Assembly: GCF_019668465.1 (NCBI RefSeq)
Contig: NZ_AP024828.1
Coordinates: 4,402,001 to 4,466,000 of the forward strand
Length of the DNA stretch: 64,000 bases
Reading direction: 5' to 3'
Source of the DNA: Mycobacterium senriense
GTDB lineage: Bacteria; Actinomycetota; Actinomycetes; Mycobacteriales; Mycobacteriaceae
Part shown: positions 52,103 to 60,825 of the stretch, piece after piece
Layout of the letters: the number at the start of each line of letters is the position of its first letter
Position numbering within the stretch: the stretch's first letter is position 1
Position numbers and translations under genes: made by a program
Notes under the pieces: model-generated
Told to the model about the DNA's origin: nothing
Databases searched by the model: none
What the model saw: only the letters and a program-made list of their open reading frames with translations

Positions 52103-53950
52103 TCAGCGGACGCCCAGCGTGCCGTCGAGGTATTCCGCCCGGCAGGCCCTGCGGGCCAGCTTGCCGCTGGTGGTGCGTGGGATGGCGCCGGCCGGCAGGA
52201 GACGCATGTCCGAGACGGTCAGCCCGTGCCGCTGCGCGACCGCCGCGCGGATCGCCTCGATCGCCGGTTGCGGATCCTGACGGCTGGTGCCGGCGGCGCG
52301 TTCGGCGATCACGACGAGCCGCGCGGCATCCGGGTCGTCGCCGTCCGGTGCGGAAACCGCCGTCACGTATCCGCGCCGGACGATTTCCGACGCATCGGCG
52401 ACGGTGGCCTCGATATGTTGCGGGTAGTGGCTGCGGCCGTCGATCGTCACCAGGTCCGCGATCCGGCCGGTCACGTACAGCTCACCGTCCAGGTACACCC
52501 CCAGGTCGCCGGTGCGCAGCCAGGAGCGGTCGGGATCGGCGCCGTCGGCGTGGCTGCCCTCGGCGAGCCGGGATCGCAGCTCGGCACCGAATGCGCGCCG
52601 CGTCTCGTCGGGCAGCCGCCAGTAGCCGCGTCCGACGTTGTTGCCCTGTAACCAGATTTCGCCCACCCCCCCGTCCGGCAACTCGGATCCGCTGGCGGGA
52701 TCGACGATGACGGCCCATTCGCTGCGCGCGACCTGGCCGCACGACACCTGCGCGACGGCGTTGGGATCAACGGCGTCGACGCGTACCGCGTGTCCCGCAC
52801 CCAGCTTTTCCCGGTCGAAGTACACCGCCGTCGCCTCGGCGGCGGGGGCGATGGTCGCGACGAACAACGTGGCCTCGGCGATGCCGTAGGACGGCTTGAA
52901 TGCGGTCCGCGGCAACCCGTACGGCGCGAACGCCTTGTTGAAGGTCCTGATCGCATCGATGCTGACGGGTTCGGAGCCGATGATCATCACGACGTTGCGC
53001 AGGTCGATGTCCGCGCCGCGGCCGGGCAGGCCGCGCTGCGCGGCCCACTCGTAGGCGAAGTTCGGTGCGGCGGTGACGACGTTGCCCTGCCGCGACCCGT
53101 CGGACAGGGCCTGGATCCATCGCTGGGGGCGGCGGACGAACGCGGTGGGAGACATCAGCGTGGAGTGCCCGCCGTAGACGGCTGGGAAGCCGATCATCGA
53201 CAAACCCATGTCGTGGTAGAGCGGTAACCAGCTGACGCCGTGGGTGTTTCGGTCCAGCAAGTCGATCGACAGGATCATCTGCACCAGGTTGGTGCCTACC
53301 GCGCGGTGGGTGATCTCGACGCCGACCGGCGGCCGGGTCGAGCCCGACGTGTACTGCAGGTGTGAGACGTCGTCCATGCCGAGCTCGGTGGGCACGAACG
53401 ACTCCCCCGCCGAATCGGGTATCTGGTCGACCGCGAGCACCCGCGGCCGGCGCAGGCGCGGGTGGCCGGCCAGAAACTTCTCCACCGCCTCTCGGGCGGG
53501 CGCCGTCGTGAGTACGACGGTGGGCTCGGAATCGCGCAGCGCGGTGTCAAGCCGCTCGGCGTGGCCGGGCAGCTCCGGGGCGAACAACGGCACGGCGATG
53601 GTTCCGGCCTTGACCGCCGCGTAGAAGGCGGCGACGTAGTCGATGCCCTGCGGCGCGAGGACCGCAACGCGCTCACCGTGACTGGCCGCTTGCTGGATGC
53701 GCGCGCCGATGGCCTCCAGCCGGATGCCGAACCGGCTCCATGTCACCTCTTCGGCATCGCCGTCGGCCGAACGGCTGTAGTCGAGGTAGCGATACGCCAC
53801 GGTGTCACCGACGTTCGCGATGTTGCGGTCGATGAGCGAGATCAGGTTGACCCCGGGCGGCAGCGCGACCCGACCGGCCGCGTCCAGGCAGTCCTCGATC
53901 CGAAGTAGACCATCGGCACTTGGGCCGTCCCGCCGCGAACCGCGATCCAT
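52103..53950 (-). CDS. fadD31: Long-chain fatty-acid-AMP ligase (FadD31-like)
   Basis: 615 residues of the ANL superfamily, resembling Rv1925. The ATP-binding segment is HLQYTSGSTRPPVGVEITHR, whose GSTRxPxGV form is usual for FAAL enzymes that make acyl-adenylates for PKS loading. VSWLPLYHDMGLSMIGFPAV, then SYGIAEATLFVATIAP and SWLRTGDLGVYLDGELYVTG follow. The C-terminal lysine region is AGAIPRTTSGKLARRACRAE. No PKS gene is present in the window, so its partner is elsewhere or it forms acyl-CoA. The ATG at 53950 is supported by length (620 residues recalled for Rv1925). Confidence 0.92.
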   Translation of the reverse strand: MDRGSRRDGPSADGLLRIEDCLDAAGRVALPPGVNLISLIDRNIANVGDTVAYRYLDYSRSADGDAEEVTWSRFGIRLEAIGARIQQAASHGERVAVLAPQGIDYVAAFYAAVKAGTIAVPLFAPELPGHAERLDTALRDSEPTVVLTTAPAREAVEKFLAGHPRLRRPRVLAVDQIPDSAGESFVPTELGMDDVSHLQYTSGSTRPPVGVEITHRAVGTNLVQMILSIDLLDRNTHGVSWLPLYHDMGLSMIGFPAVYGGHSTLMSPTAFVRRPQRWIQALSDGSRQGNVVTAAPNFAYEWAAQRGLPGRGADIDLRNVVMIIGSEPVSIDAIRTFNKAFAPYGLPRTAFKPSYGIAEATLFVATIAPAAEATAVYFDREKLGAGHAVRVDAVDPNAVAQVSCGQVARSEWAVIVDPASGSELPDGGVGEIWLQGNNVGRGYWRLPDETRRAFGAELRSRLAEGSHADGADPDRSWLRTGDLGVYLDGELYVTGRIADLVTIDGRSHYPQHIEATVADASEIVRRGYVTAVSAPDGDDPDAARLVVIAERAAGTSRQDPQPAIEAIRAAVAQRHGLTVSDMRLLPAGAIPRTTSGKLARRACRAEYLDGTLGVR

Positions 53951-54158
53951 AACTGCAGTCTAGGCAAGTCGATGCGACGGGCCCCGTGCGGTGAATCGGC
54001 AAACATCAAGAGCGGCGGGCGCATTCGCCGATCCCGGCGGACGTCCGGTCACCGGGCTGACAGCGGCGGTCCACCCGATCCGGCCGACGCCCGGCGTGGG
54101 CGGTAGCCTACCGGCGAGCGGCGTCCAGGGCCGTCCGTTGCTACCACCAGGAGTTGTC

Positions 54159-54626
54159 ATGCCGGGCCGGAACTTTTCCTTCGAGATCACCCGCACCAGC
54201 AGCGCGCCCCCCGCGACCGTGTTCCGGCTGGTAGCCGACGGCGCCAACTGGTCGCAGTGGGCCAAGCCGATTGTCATGCACTCGAGTTGGGCTCGCCAGG
54301 GCGATCCCGCGCCGGGTGGCGTCGGGGCGATCCGCAAGGTGGGCATGTGGCCGGTCTATGTGCAGGAGGAGACGGTCGAGTACGAGCCGGACCGTCGCCA
54401 CGCCTACAAGCTGGTGGGCCCGGCCACCCCGGCCAAGGACTACGGCGGCGAGGTGGTCCTCACGCCGAACGCGTCGGGCGGGACCGACATCCGCTGGACC
54501 GGCTCTTTCACCGAAGGCGTTCGCGGGACGGGCCCGCTGATGCGCGCCGCCATGGGCGGGGCGGTCCGGTTTTTCGCGGGCCGGCTGGTGAAGGCGGCCG
54601 ATCGCGAATCCACCGGCGGCCGTTAG
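54159..54626 (+). CDS. SRPBCC-family protein
   Basis: 155 residues with the helix-grip fold of START/polyketide-cyclase proteins: SFEITRTSSAPPATVFRLVA, then GANWSQWAKPIVMHSSWARQ, then YVQEETVEYEPDRRHAYKLV and GTDIRWTGSFTEGVRGTGPL. It probably binds a hydrophobic ligand. CCAGGAG sits about 8 bp before the ATG. It is divergent from the FadD31-like gene across a 208-bp gap, and convergent with a Gln-rich protein gene. No enzyme motif is visible. Confidence 0.82.
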   Translation: MPGRNFSFEITRTSSAPPATVFRLVADGANWSQWAKPIVMHSSWARQGDPAPGGVGAIRKVGMWPVYVQEETVEYEPDRRHAYKLVGPATPAKDYGGEVVLTPNASGGTDIRWTGSFTEGVRGTGPLMRAAMGGAVRFFAGRLVKAADRESTGGR

Positions 54627-54684
54627 GTTCTCGCAAGACGCATGACGGCCGCGCACAGCGGCCGCCACGCTTCGAATCACGATT

Positions 54685-55014
54685 TTACGGGTTGTTGAAC
54701 TGGTTCTCGTAGGTCTGTTGCTGCTGCATGTCCTGATTGAATTGCTGCTGGGCCTGCTCGTTTTGCTCTTCGGCCTGTTGCATCGACTGCTGTAGCTGCT
54801 GTTGATTCAGCTGCTGTTGCAGCTGGGCCTGGTCGTCGTCACCGTCGGCCGCCAGGCGCACCGATCCGGATCCCAGCGTGCTTCCGGGGGTCTGGGGCTG
54901 CGCCGCGTCGTAGAGGGCCAGGACGGCCAGGGTCGCGGCGCCCGCGAGAGCGAGGCGCAGTAGTCGCCGGCGGCCTCCGCCGGCGGTCGTGGAGTGAGGG
55001 GTCTTGGCGGTCAT
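54685..55014 (-). CDS. Membrane-anchored Gln-rich low-complexity protein
   Basis: 109 residues: a basic N-terminus, a helix (LLRLALAGAATLAVLALYDA), a short Ser/Gly linker, and a C-terminal ~60 residues dominated by Gln, Asn and Glu (DQAQLQQQLNQQQLQQSMQQ). The tail would be outside the membrane. Such Q-rich tails form coiled coils or aggregate; I know no function. GGAGG abuts the ATG at 55014 with poor spacing, so the start is less certain. The frame is open further upstream. Confidence 0.55.
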   Translation of the reverse strand: MTAKTPHSTTAGGGRRRLLRLALAGAATLAVLALYDAAQPQTPGSTLGSGSVRLAADGDDDQAQLQQQLNQQQLQQSMQQAEEQNEQAQQQFNQDMQQQQTYENQFNNP

Positions 55015-55176
55015 CCTCCAGGTATGCGCCGCATCCCTAGCTGCCCCCTGGGACCCGCCTGTCGCCTGGATATGAAGCCGCGCGATGGCCGCCACCCCGC
55101 CGTGGTCGGGGGCCACGCCGCACCCCGGCGAAATAGGCGGGCCGCGAGGAGAATTCGCGCGGGCAGGTGTGCAGCG

Positions 55177-56340
55177 CTACTTCGCGTCGACCTCGTCCTG
55201 GTACTTCCTGGTCATGTGCGCCACCGCGTCCAACTGCGACTGCGCGAGGTTCTCCCGGGCCTGGCCGGCGCGCGCGGCGGCGTCCAGCGTCGGCTGCGCC
55301 TGCCCCTGGAAGTGCGGCATCACTTCGGCGGCGAACAACTCGGCCGACCGCCGGGTGGCGGCCGGGTTGGCCCACTCGTGACCCATCTGCAGCATGCAGC
55401 CGAAACCGCCGGACTGATCCCACAACCGCTGCACCTGTTCGCGCGCCCGCTCGGGCGTGCCGATCACGCCCGCCCCGTTCTCGTTGATGACGTCGATCAT
55501 TTCGTCGAGCTGCTCGCCGGGCATCGTCATCTGCGGGAACGCGGCCACCTTCTGGAAGTACCGGAACCACGGCTCGATGCCGAACTTGACCTCTTCACGG
55601 GCCTGCTTCTCGGTCTCGGCGAGGTGGAACAGCCCGACCAGGCTCCAGTTCTTGCGGTCTACCTGCGTGCCGAAGGCGGCGGCGCGCTCCTCGACGATGC
55701 CCCAGTGGTAGGACAGTGCATTGAAGCCCTCGACCGTCAGCGTTGCGCCGATGGACAGCAGGCCGATGCCGTGCTTGCCGGCCAGCCGCGCGCCCGTCGG
55801 CGACGCGACGGCCGCGACGGACAGCGGGATCCCGCCGTCGGAGTACGGGGCAAGCTGCAGCTTGGCATCGAAGAGTTGGTGGGTTGCGGTCTTGGCGCTG
55901 ACGGTCTCTCCCGCCAGCAATCGCGCGACGATGTCGAGGTTGGTTTCCAGCAGCTCTCGTGTGTCGGTAGGGGTGAGTCCGATCATCGACGAGTCGCTGG
56001 GCAGCGAGCCGGGCCCCACTCCGCCGATAATGCGTCCGTGCGTCAGGTGATCCAGCAGCATCAGCCGGTCCGCGACCCAGAGCGGGTTGTGATACGACAA
56101 CGAGATGACCCCGGTGCCGAACCGGATCCGCTTTGCCCGTTCTGCGGCGGCGGCGATGAAAATCTCTGGGGAACTGATGATTTCGCTGCCGGCCGAATGG
56201 TGTTCGCCCAACCACACTTCGTCGAAGCCGAGGGCGTCGAGGTGCTCGACGAACGCCAGATCTCGCTGCAAGGCCAGCGTCGGGTTGGTGCCCGCGCGGT
56301 GGAACGGGGCGATGAAGTATCCGAACCTGAGCTTCGACAT
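55177..56340 (-). CDS. LLM-class flavin-dependent oxidoreductase
   Basis: 387 residues, third member of the group seen at 25814 and 31694. LRFGYFIAPFHRAGTNPTLA, then DEVWLGEHHSAGSEIISSPE and RIRFGTGVISLSYHNPLWVA, then GRIIGGVGPGSLPSDSSMIG are shared with them. Its distance from the other two suggests older duplication or separate retention. The substrate and cofactor are unknown. It has no motif A copy nearby that I can see. It stands alone between the Gln-rich protein and the small secreted proteins. Confidence 0.86.
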   Translation of the reverse strand: MSKLRFGYFIAPFHRAGTNPTLALQRDLAFVEHLDALGFDEVWLGEHHSAGSEIISSPEIFIAAAAERAKRIRFGTGVISLSYHNPLWVADRLMLLDHLTHGRIIGGVGPGSLPSDSSMIGLTPTDTRELLETNLDIVARLLAGETVSAKTATHQLFDAKLQLAPYSDGGIPLSVAAVASPTGARLAGKHGIGLLSIGATLTVEGFNALSYHWGIVEERAAAFGTQVDRKNWSLVGLFHLAETEKQAREEVKFGIEPWFRYFQKVAAFPQMTMPGEQLDEMIDVINENGAGVIGTPERAREQVQRLWDQSGGFGCMLQMGHEWANPAATRRSAELFAAEVMPHFQGQAQPTLDAAARAGQARENLAQSQLDAVAHMTRKYQDEVDAK

Positions 56341-56418
56341 TGAAGTCCCTTTGCATCCGAGTTGCGGAGAACCATAACTCGGATCGCGGGCTCGCCCTAG
56401 GCCCCAGAGAAGGGATCA

Positions 56419-56452
56419 GCCGGTGGGGCCAGGTAATCCCGGCCCCACCGGC
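56419..56452 (-). terminator. 12-bp hairpin after the Gly-rich small protein gene
   Basis: GCCGGTGGGGCC, a 10-base loop, GGCCCCACCGGC: a perfect 12-bp stem between the LLM start (56340) and the stop of the Gly-rich gene (56508) on the minus strand. There is no clear T-run. An intrinsic terminator for the small-protein gene is most likely. Confidence 0.6.
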
Positions 56453-56507
56453 TAGGGAAACAAGTCTTCGTGGTTCGTTTCAGCGCCTGCTCAACACGGC
56501 TCGGCGA

Positions 56508-56852
56508 TCAGTAGCCGCCGCAGACGTTGCCGACGCAACCGCCACCGCCGCCCGGTCCGCCGCCGCCACCGCCGACGCCGGGAATGCTGCCGCCGCCTCC
56601 GCCGGGACCGCCGCCACCGGTCGGGCCGCCGGGCACACCGCCGCCGCCTCCGCCGGGACCGCCGCCGCCATTCGGGCCGCCTGGCTCGCCGCCGCCGGGG
56701 GCAGTGGTTGGCGCAACGCTGGACGACGGGGTGGTCGTCGGAGTGGTGGTGCTGCTCGGGCCGCCTTTATGACCGCCGCCGCAGGCGACCGACAGCACGA
56801 GCATCGCCGCACCGCCGAACAGCGCGATCGTCGTCCTCGGTCCAGATCTCAT
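56508..56852 (-). CDS. Small secreted Gly-rich protein, possible lipoprotein
   Basis: 114 residues. MRSGPRTTIALFGGAAMLVL is a signal sequence that ends SVACGGG, an imperfect lipobox; a Ser/Thr/Pro linker follows, then a Gly/Pro-rich tail of GGGGPGGGGG type, ending CVGNVCGGY. Its N-terminus matches that of the next gene upstream (57004-57222), so they are paralogues. The Gly repeats are not PE_PGRS: no PE domain is present. Function unknown; a surface or matrix protein is possible. GGGGAT before the ATG at 56852 supports the start. Confidence 0.65.
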   Translation of the reverse strand: MRSGPRTTIALFGGAAMLVLSVACGGGHKGGPSSTTTPTTTPSSSVAPTTAPGGGEPGGPNGGGGPGGGGGGVPGGPTGGGGPGGGGGSIPGVGGGGGGPGGGGGCVGNVCGGY

Positions 56853-56956
56853 CAGATCCCCAATCTCCACTTGCGCCACTTCGCCCCGCCCACTTTTTCT
56901 TACCCCCGGGGGTGGCCGCGCAAACAGATTTCGGCGCCGAGATTGCGCCAGAAGAA

Positions 56957-56988
56957 GATGGCCCATCACTCCGGTGTGATGGGCCATC
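56957..56988 (-). terminator. 13-bp hairpin after the 72-aa secreted protein gene
   Basis: GATGGCCCATCAC, a six-base loop, GTGATGGGCCATC: a perfect 13-bp stem 15 bp beyond the stop (57004) of the minus-strand small gene. On that strand it is followed by TTCTTCTGGC, moderately T-rich. A terminator is likely. Confidence 0.7.
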
Positions 56989-57003
56989 GCGAACGGTGAA
57001 CGG

Positions 57004-57222
57004 TCAGCAGTTAGCTCCCGGGATGCAACCGGCGAGCGTGGCGATGTGCACGCCTGGCCCGGGTGTGCCGGGCTGCGTCGTCGTGACACCGGGTGACGGA
57101 TGCGGTGCCATCGTCGATGCGCTGCCCGTCGGGCTAACACCGTCGGCACCGAATCCGACCGTCAAAACAACCGCTGCCGCACCACCGAACATGGCGATCG
57201 CCTTCGTGATCGGGGTTCTCAT
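57004..57222 (-). CDS. Small secreted protein (72 aa)
   Basis: MRTPITKAIAMFGGAAAVVL is a signal peptide, cleaved probably around FGADGVS. The mature ~45 residues are Thr/Pro/Gly-rich and end HIATLAGCIPGANC, with two cysteines that could form a disulfide. AGGAG is 6 bp before the ATG, a good site. The signal region resembles the Gly-rich protein gene just downstream, so the pair is a tandem duplication with diverged tails. Function unknown; small secreted proteins of this kind are common in mycobacteria. Confidence 0.7.
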   Translation of the reverse strand: MRTPITKAIAMFGGAAAVVLTVGFGADGVSPTGSASTMAPHPSPGVTTTQPGTPGPGVHIATLAGCIPGANC

Positions 57223-57441
57223 CAGGCGCTCCTGTCTGTTCGGGTGTGTTTGTTAAATCTGACTGCGCATTTGTTACAAGCTAATTCTACACTTGGGCAA
57301 CTGTTCGCAAGGTAAATTTTTGACATCGGGCGCGGTGGCGAAACGACGCGGGCCGGACACGCGCGCGACGCAGCGGCGCGAGCGGGGCCCGCGCCACCCC
57401 GCGAAAGCGTGTCGGCCTGCGCCGATGGCAACGGTGAGCGT

Positions 57442-57465
57442 CCGCCCCGCTGGTCGACGGGGCGG
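57442..57465 (-). terminator. Hairpin after the isocitrate lyase gene
   Basis: CCGCCCCG, an 8-base loop, CGGGGCGG, 19 bp beyond the stop of the minus-strand isocitrate lyase gene (57484). No T-run follows, but the stem is fully GC and stands where a terminator is expected. Confidence 0.5.
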
Positions 57466-57483
57466 CCGCTGTGGATCCGCTGG

Positions 57484-59772
57484 CTAACTTTCTTTGGTGA
57501 TCAGCTTGCGCAGCGCGACCCGGTCGGGCTGCAGCAGCTCGGCGATGCGGGGCCGGTTCACCTCGGCAACGATGATCTCGCCGACCTCCTGGTAGACCTC
57601 GCTGAAGATGCCGTGCGATTTCATCTTCGCGGTCTGATATTGGTTGTCCTCGGTCGGCGTCACATAGATCACCGCGTCGGCCTTGAAGCGGTTGACCAGC
57701 CAGAGGTGGATCAGCGTCATCAGCCGCTTCTGCCGGAGCTTCTCAGCGAAGGTGTTCTGGTCGCGCACCTGAAGGATGCTGCGGCCGTGCCGGTCCTTGA
57801 TCGGGTCGACGACGACGTTGGCCAGCTGCTCGTCGTCGTTGCCGTAGATGCCCAGCTCGAGCACGTCCGAGCCGGCCCGCCGGGGCCGCAGTTGCACACG
57901 GAGTTTCTCGCCGAGGTTGTAGTTCTCGCTCCACATCGCCAGCCACTCCTCGAGCAGCTTCTTCGGCACCTCGGTCTGCACCAGGTGCTGGTGCTGGGTC
58001 GAGCCCTCGCCCATCGCCTTGGTGGTCGCGGTCCGGCCCGAGGAGGCGGTCAGCGCCGCGTCGCTGCGCGGCCCGCCGACCAGGGTTTGCGGTGTGCGAT
58101 AAGGCGATTCGACCAGCCGCATCTTGCGCTGCAGGCGGGCCAGCGCCAGCATGCCGTCTTGTTGCAACGAGGTGGCGAACTCCTCGGCCGCGACGCCGTC
58201 GATCTGGTGGCCGCCGTAGGTGATGAAGTTGAAGACGAAGCCCATCTTGCCCAGTTCCTCGGGGAACTGCTTCATCTGCTCGTCGGTCATGCCGGTGGTG
58301 TCCCAGTTGAACGACGGCGACAGGTTGTAGGCCAGCATCTGGTCGGGGAACTCGGCGTGGATGGCGTCGGCGAACTGCTTGGCGTCGGCCAGGTCGGCGG
58401 TCTTGGTCTCCATCCAGAGGATGTCGGCGAACGGCGCGGCCGCCAGTGATTTGGCGATCGCGTACGGGATGCCGCCGCGGATCTGGTAGTAGCCCTCGGG
58501 GGTCTTGGACAGCTCGCAGTCCCAACCGGGGTCGACGCCCAACTCCTTCGCCTTGGTCTTGGCGGAGTACAGCGACGCACGCGCCGCGAAAGCGCGCCAC
58601 TCCTCTGCGCTCATGTCGGCCGGCTCGCCCTCGCTGGCATCGAATTCGAGCACGTCGGCCACGGCCTCGCCGTAGGTCATCAGCCCGGCATCATCCTCCC
58701 AGGCCGCCACGAACCGCGACTCGACCTGGTCGAACAGGTCGTCGATCGACTTCTCACCGTTCTCGCGCCACGCGTTGACGGCGTCGGAGATCACGCCCTG
58801 AATGCCCTGCCGCTCGAGCCAGGCGCCGGCCTCGGCGTACTCCCCCTCGGGCAGCGCGTAGAGCAGGTGACCGTTGAGGTCCTTGACACCCAGCTCGTAG
58901 AAGCGGCGCACCATCGCCAGGAAGCACGACTTGTACGACGGGATGTTCAGGTTGGTGGCGCCGAGCAAGAACGGCTGGTCGCGCTCGTCGGCCCGGCTGT
59001 CCAGCAGGTTGGCCGCCTCGGCATCGGTGCGGGCGACGATGATGCCCGGCACCTTCATGATGTCGAGCTGGAAGCGCGCGGCGTTGAGGCGTTTGATCTG
59101 CTCGTCCGACGGCACCAACACCTTGCCACCCTGGTGGCCACACTTCTTCGTGCCGGGGCGCTGATCTTCGATGTGGTACCCGGGCACGCCGACCTCGACG
59201 AACCGGCGGATCAGGTTGCGCACGTGCGGGTCACCGCCGTGGCCGGTGTCCGCGTCGGCGATGATGAACGGCCGGTAGTCGTATTGCGTGGCGGTGGCCC
59301 GCTGCTGCTCGCTCATGTTCAGGCGCTGGTATTGCTGGTTGCGGTCGGCGGTCAGCAGCGCGCGCACCAGCACCGCGGCGTCGTCGGGCACCTGACTCAG
59401 CGGGTAGCTGGCGAGGTCGGGTCCGGGATCCTCGGTGGTGGAGCCCTTGGCGGACGTCGCCCAACCACCCAGATAGATCCCCTCGATGCCCATGCGCTTC
59501 ATCGCGACGGCCTGGCCGGGCGAGTACGGGCCGAACGTGGTGATGCTCTTCTTCTCGGCGAACAGCTCGCGCAGCCGCTCGTAGAAGGCGGCCGCCGCGT
59601 TGCGGGCGACGGTGTAGTCGGTGGGGATGGTGCCCCGCTGCTCGGCTACCTGGCGGGCCGTGAAGAGGCGCGTGATGCGAGAAAAGCGCGGGTCGTCGAA
59701 GTATTGCTGCGTGGCAGCGACCTCGTCGTCAAACGATGGCCGGACTTGCGTGTCCCTGTCGATGATCGCCAT
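57484..59772 (-). CDS. aceA: Isocitrate lyase 2 (Icl2/AceA), intact two-domain form
   Basis: 762-residue isocitrate lyase that splits isocitrate into succinate and glyoxylate, and may also act on 2-methylisocitrate. The catalytic loop [20 protein letters not shown] contains the KKCGH signature with the nucleophilic cysteine; [20 protein letters not shown] and [14 protein letters not shown] line the metal site. The extra C-terminal ~150 residues ([20 protein letters not shown] and beyond) are the Icl2 regulatory domain, reported to bind acetyl-CoA in M. tuberculosis. In H37Rv the gene is split into aceAa and aceAb; here it is uninterrupted. GAGGAG precedes the ATG at 59772; no neighbour is co-transcribed. 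Confidence 0.93.
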   Translation of the reverse strand: MAIIDRDTQVRPSFDDEVAATQQYFDDPRFSRITRLFTARQVAEQRGTIPTDYTVARNAAAAFYERLRELFAEKKSITTFGPYSPGQAVAMKRMGIEGIYLGGWATSAKGSTTEDPGPDLASYPLSQVPDDAAVLVRALLTADRNQQYQRLNMSEQQRATATQYDYRPFIIADADTGHGGDPHVRNLIRRFVEVGVPGYHIEDQRPGTKKCGHQGGKVLVPSDEQIKRLNAARFQLDIMKVPGIIVARTDAEAANLLDSRADERDQPFLLGATNLNIPSYKSCFLAMVRRFYELGVKDLNGHLLYALPEGEYAEAGAWLERQGIQGVISDAVNAWRENGEKSIDDLFDQVESRFVAAWEDDAGLMTYGEAVADVLEFDASEGEPADMSAEEWRAFAARASLYSAKTKAKELGVDPGWDCELSKTPEGYYQIRGGIPYAIAKSLAAAPFADILWMETKTADLADAKQFADAIHAEFPDQMLAYNLSPSFNWDTTGMTDEQMKQFPEELGKMGFVFNFITYGGHQIDGVAAEEFATSLQQDGMLALARLQRKMRLVESPYRTPQTLVGGPRSDAALTASSGRTATTKAMGEGSTQHQHLVQTEVPKKLLEEWLAMWSENYNLGEKLRVQLRPRRAGSDVLELGIYGNDDEQLANVVVDPIKDRHGRSILQVRDQNTFAEKLRQKRLMTLIHLWLVNRFKADAVIYVTPTEDNQYQTAKMKSHGIFSEVYQEVGEIIVAEVNRPRIAELLQPDRVALRKLITKES

Positions 59773-60018
59773 GTCTTCCGCTCCTCTGCAGCACGAGTCC
59801 ACTGAACGTGAGTCTATCCCCGGGAACGGCAGTTCAATCAGGGGTCGCAGGACTCGAGCCAAAACTGTTGCCGCAGCCAGTACTTGCGAGAGCTTTCGGC
59901 GACGGGCCGGTGTATCGGTGGGGGTGGTCTCCCTGCCCGTGACGCTCGCCGACCGGGATGGCGCGCCCTAGTGGGACGTCAATGCCTTGGGAGACAATAC
60001 TTTTCGGTGCCGTGTCGA

Positions 60019-60732
60019 TCAGGGGGCGGCTGCGCGGCGGGTCAGCCAGTCCCGCTGGCGCCGGACGAACCCCGCGTCGACGACGCCGCCATGGCCCGGG
60101 ACGTAGATCGCTTCGGGGCCACCGATCGCCAGCAGCCGGTCCAGGGTCGCGGGCCAGGCCGCGACATCGGAGTCGTCATCGATCGCGGGGTCGCCGGACT
60201 CCTCCACCAAGTCACCGGTGAACACCACGACCCGCTCGCCATCGTCGGCCCCAGGCGCGACCACCACCAAATCCGACGCGGTATGGCCACGGCCGAGGTG
60301 GGCGATCGCCGCCGTCCGGTCCCCCAGGTCGACGACGGCGTCGTAACCGCCGCTGTGGGCGGGCCGCAGGGCGGCGATCGCCGCCTCTACCTCGGCGGGG
60401 TCGGCGCCATGCCGCAGGGCGTCCTCGCGGAGCTGGTCGGTTGCCGAGGAAAGGTGTTGAGCCACCTCGGGGGCACAGTGCACCCGCGCCCCGGTGAACA
60501 ACGACGAACCCAGCACATGGTCGAAGTGCTTGTGCGTCAAGACAATATGGTTCACCGGGCGCCCGGCGAGCAGCCGGACGTCGGCGTCGATCGCGGCCGC
60601 CTCGGTGAGCGTGGTTCCGGTGTCGACGAGCAACGCCCCGTCACTACCGCAAACCAGCCCGATGGTAACGTCGCACAACGGGAGCCGGCAGCGATGCACA
60701 CCGCCGCTCAGTCGTTCCCAGGCGAGATGCAC
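60019..60732 (-). CDS. Metallo-beta-lactamase-fold hydrolase (Rv1913-like)
   Basis: 237 residues starting at GTG. The metal-binding motif VLTHKHFDHVLGSSLF is HxHxDH; a third histidine lies in AHLGRGHTASDLVVV and VVVFTGDLVEESGDPAIDDD supplies the bridging aspartate. IYVPGHGGVVDAGFV has the last histidine. A thioesterase, glyoxalase II or lactonase-type reaction is possible. GGAGGGT adjoins the start codon. It is divergent from the ArsR-type gene across 93 bp with an operator-like palindrome. Context matches the Rv1913 region as I recall it. Confidence 0.87.
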   Translation of the reverse strand: MHLAWERLSGGVHRCRLPLCDVTIGLVCGSDGALLVDTGTTLTEAAAIDADVRLLAGRPVNHIVLTHKHFDHVLGSSLFTGARVHCAPEVAQHLSSATDQLREDALRHGADPAEVEAAIAALRPAHSGGYDAVVDLGDRTAAIAHLGRGHTASDLVVVAPGADDGERVVVFTGDLVEESGDPAIDDDSDVAAWPATLDRLLAIGGPEAIYVPGHGGVVDAGFVRRQRDWLTRRAAAP

Positions 60733-60805
60733 ACCCTCCGAAGGTAGCGGCGCCCGCGCCCGTCACCGCCATTTCTCCAGCGTCATTGTGTCGGAAATAG
60801 TTGAC

Positions 60806-60825
60806 ATGTCGGGTATATCCGACAT
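60806..60825. promoter_or_regulatory. Palindromic operator at the ArsR gene start
   Basis: ATGTCGG, spacer GTATAT, CCGACAT: 7-bp arms directly before the ATG of the ArsR gene at 60826. TATATC inside it is 6-7 bp from the ATG, as for a leaderless promoter, so a dimeric ArsR protein bound here would block its own transcription. An upstream half-like TGTCGG (60789-60794) may extend it. Confidence 0.6.

Noticed and set aside
54994..56343. 449-codon frame antisense to the LLM gene at 55-56 kb
   Set aside because: Composition typical of antisense frames and no recognisable domain; the LLM protein is clear.
56520..56720. Glycine-codon repeats suggesting a PE_PGRS gene or CRISPR-like repeats
   Set aside because: No PE domain and no regular repeat-spacer pattern; it is a low-complexity Gly/Pro tail in a small secreted protein.
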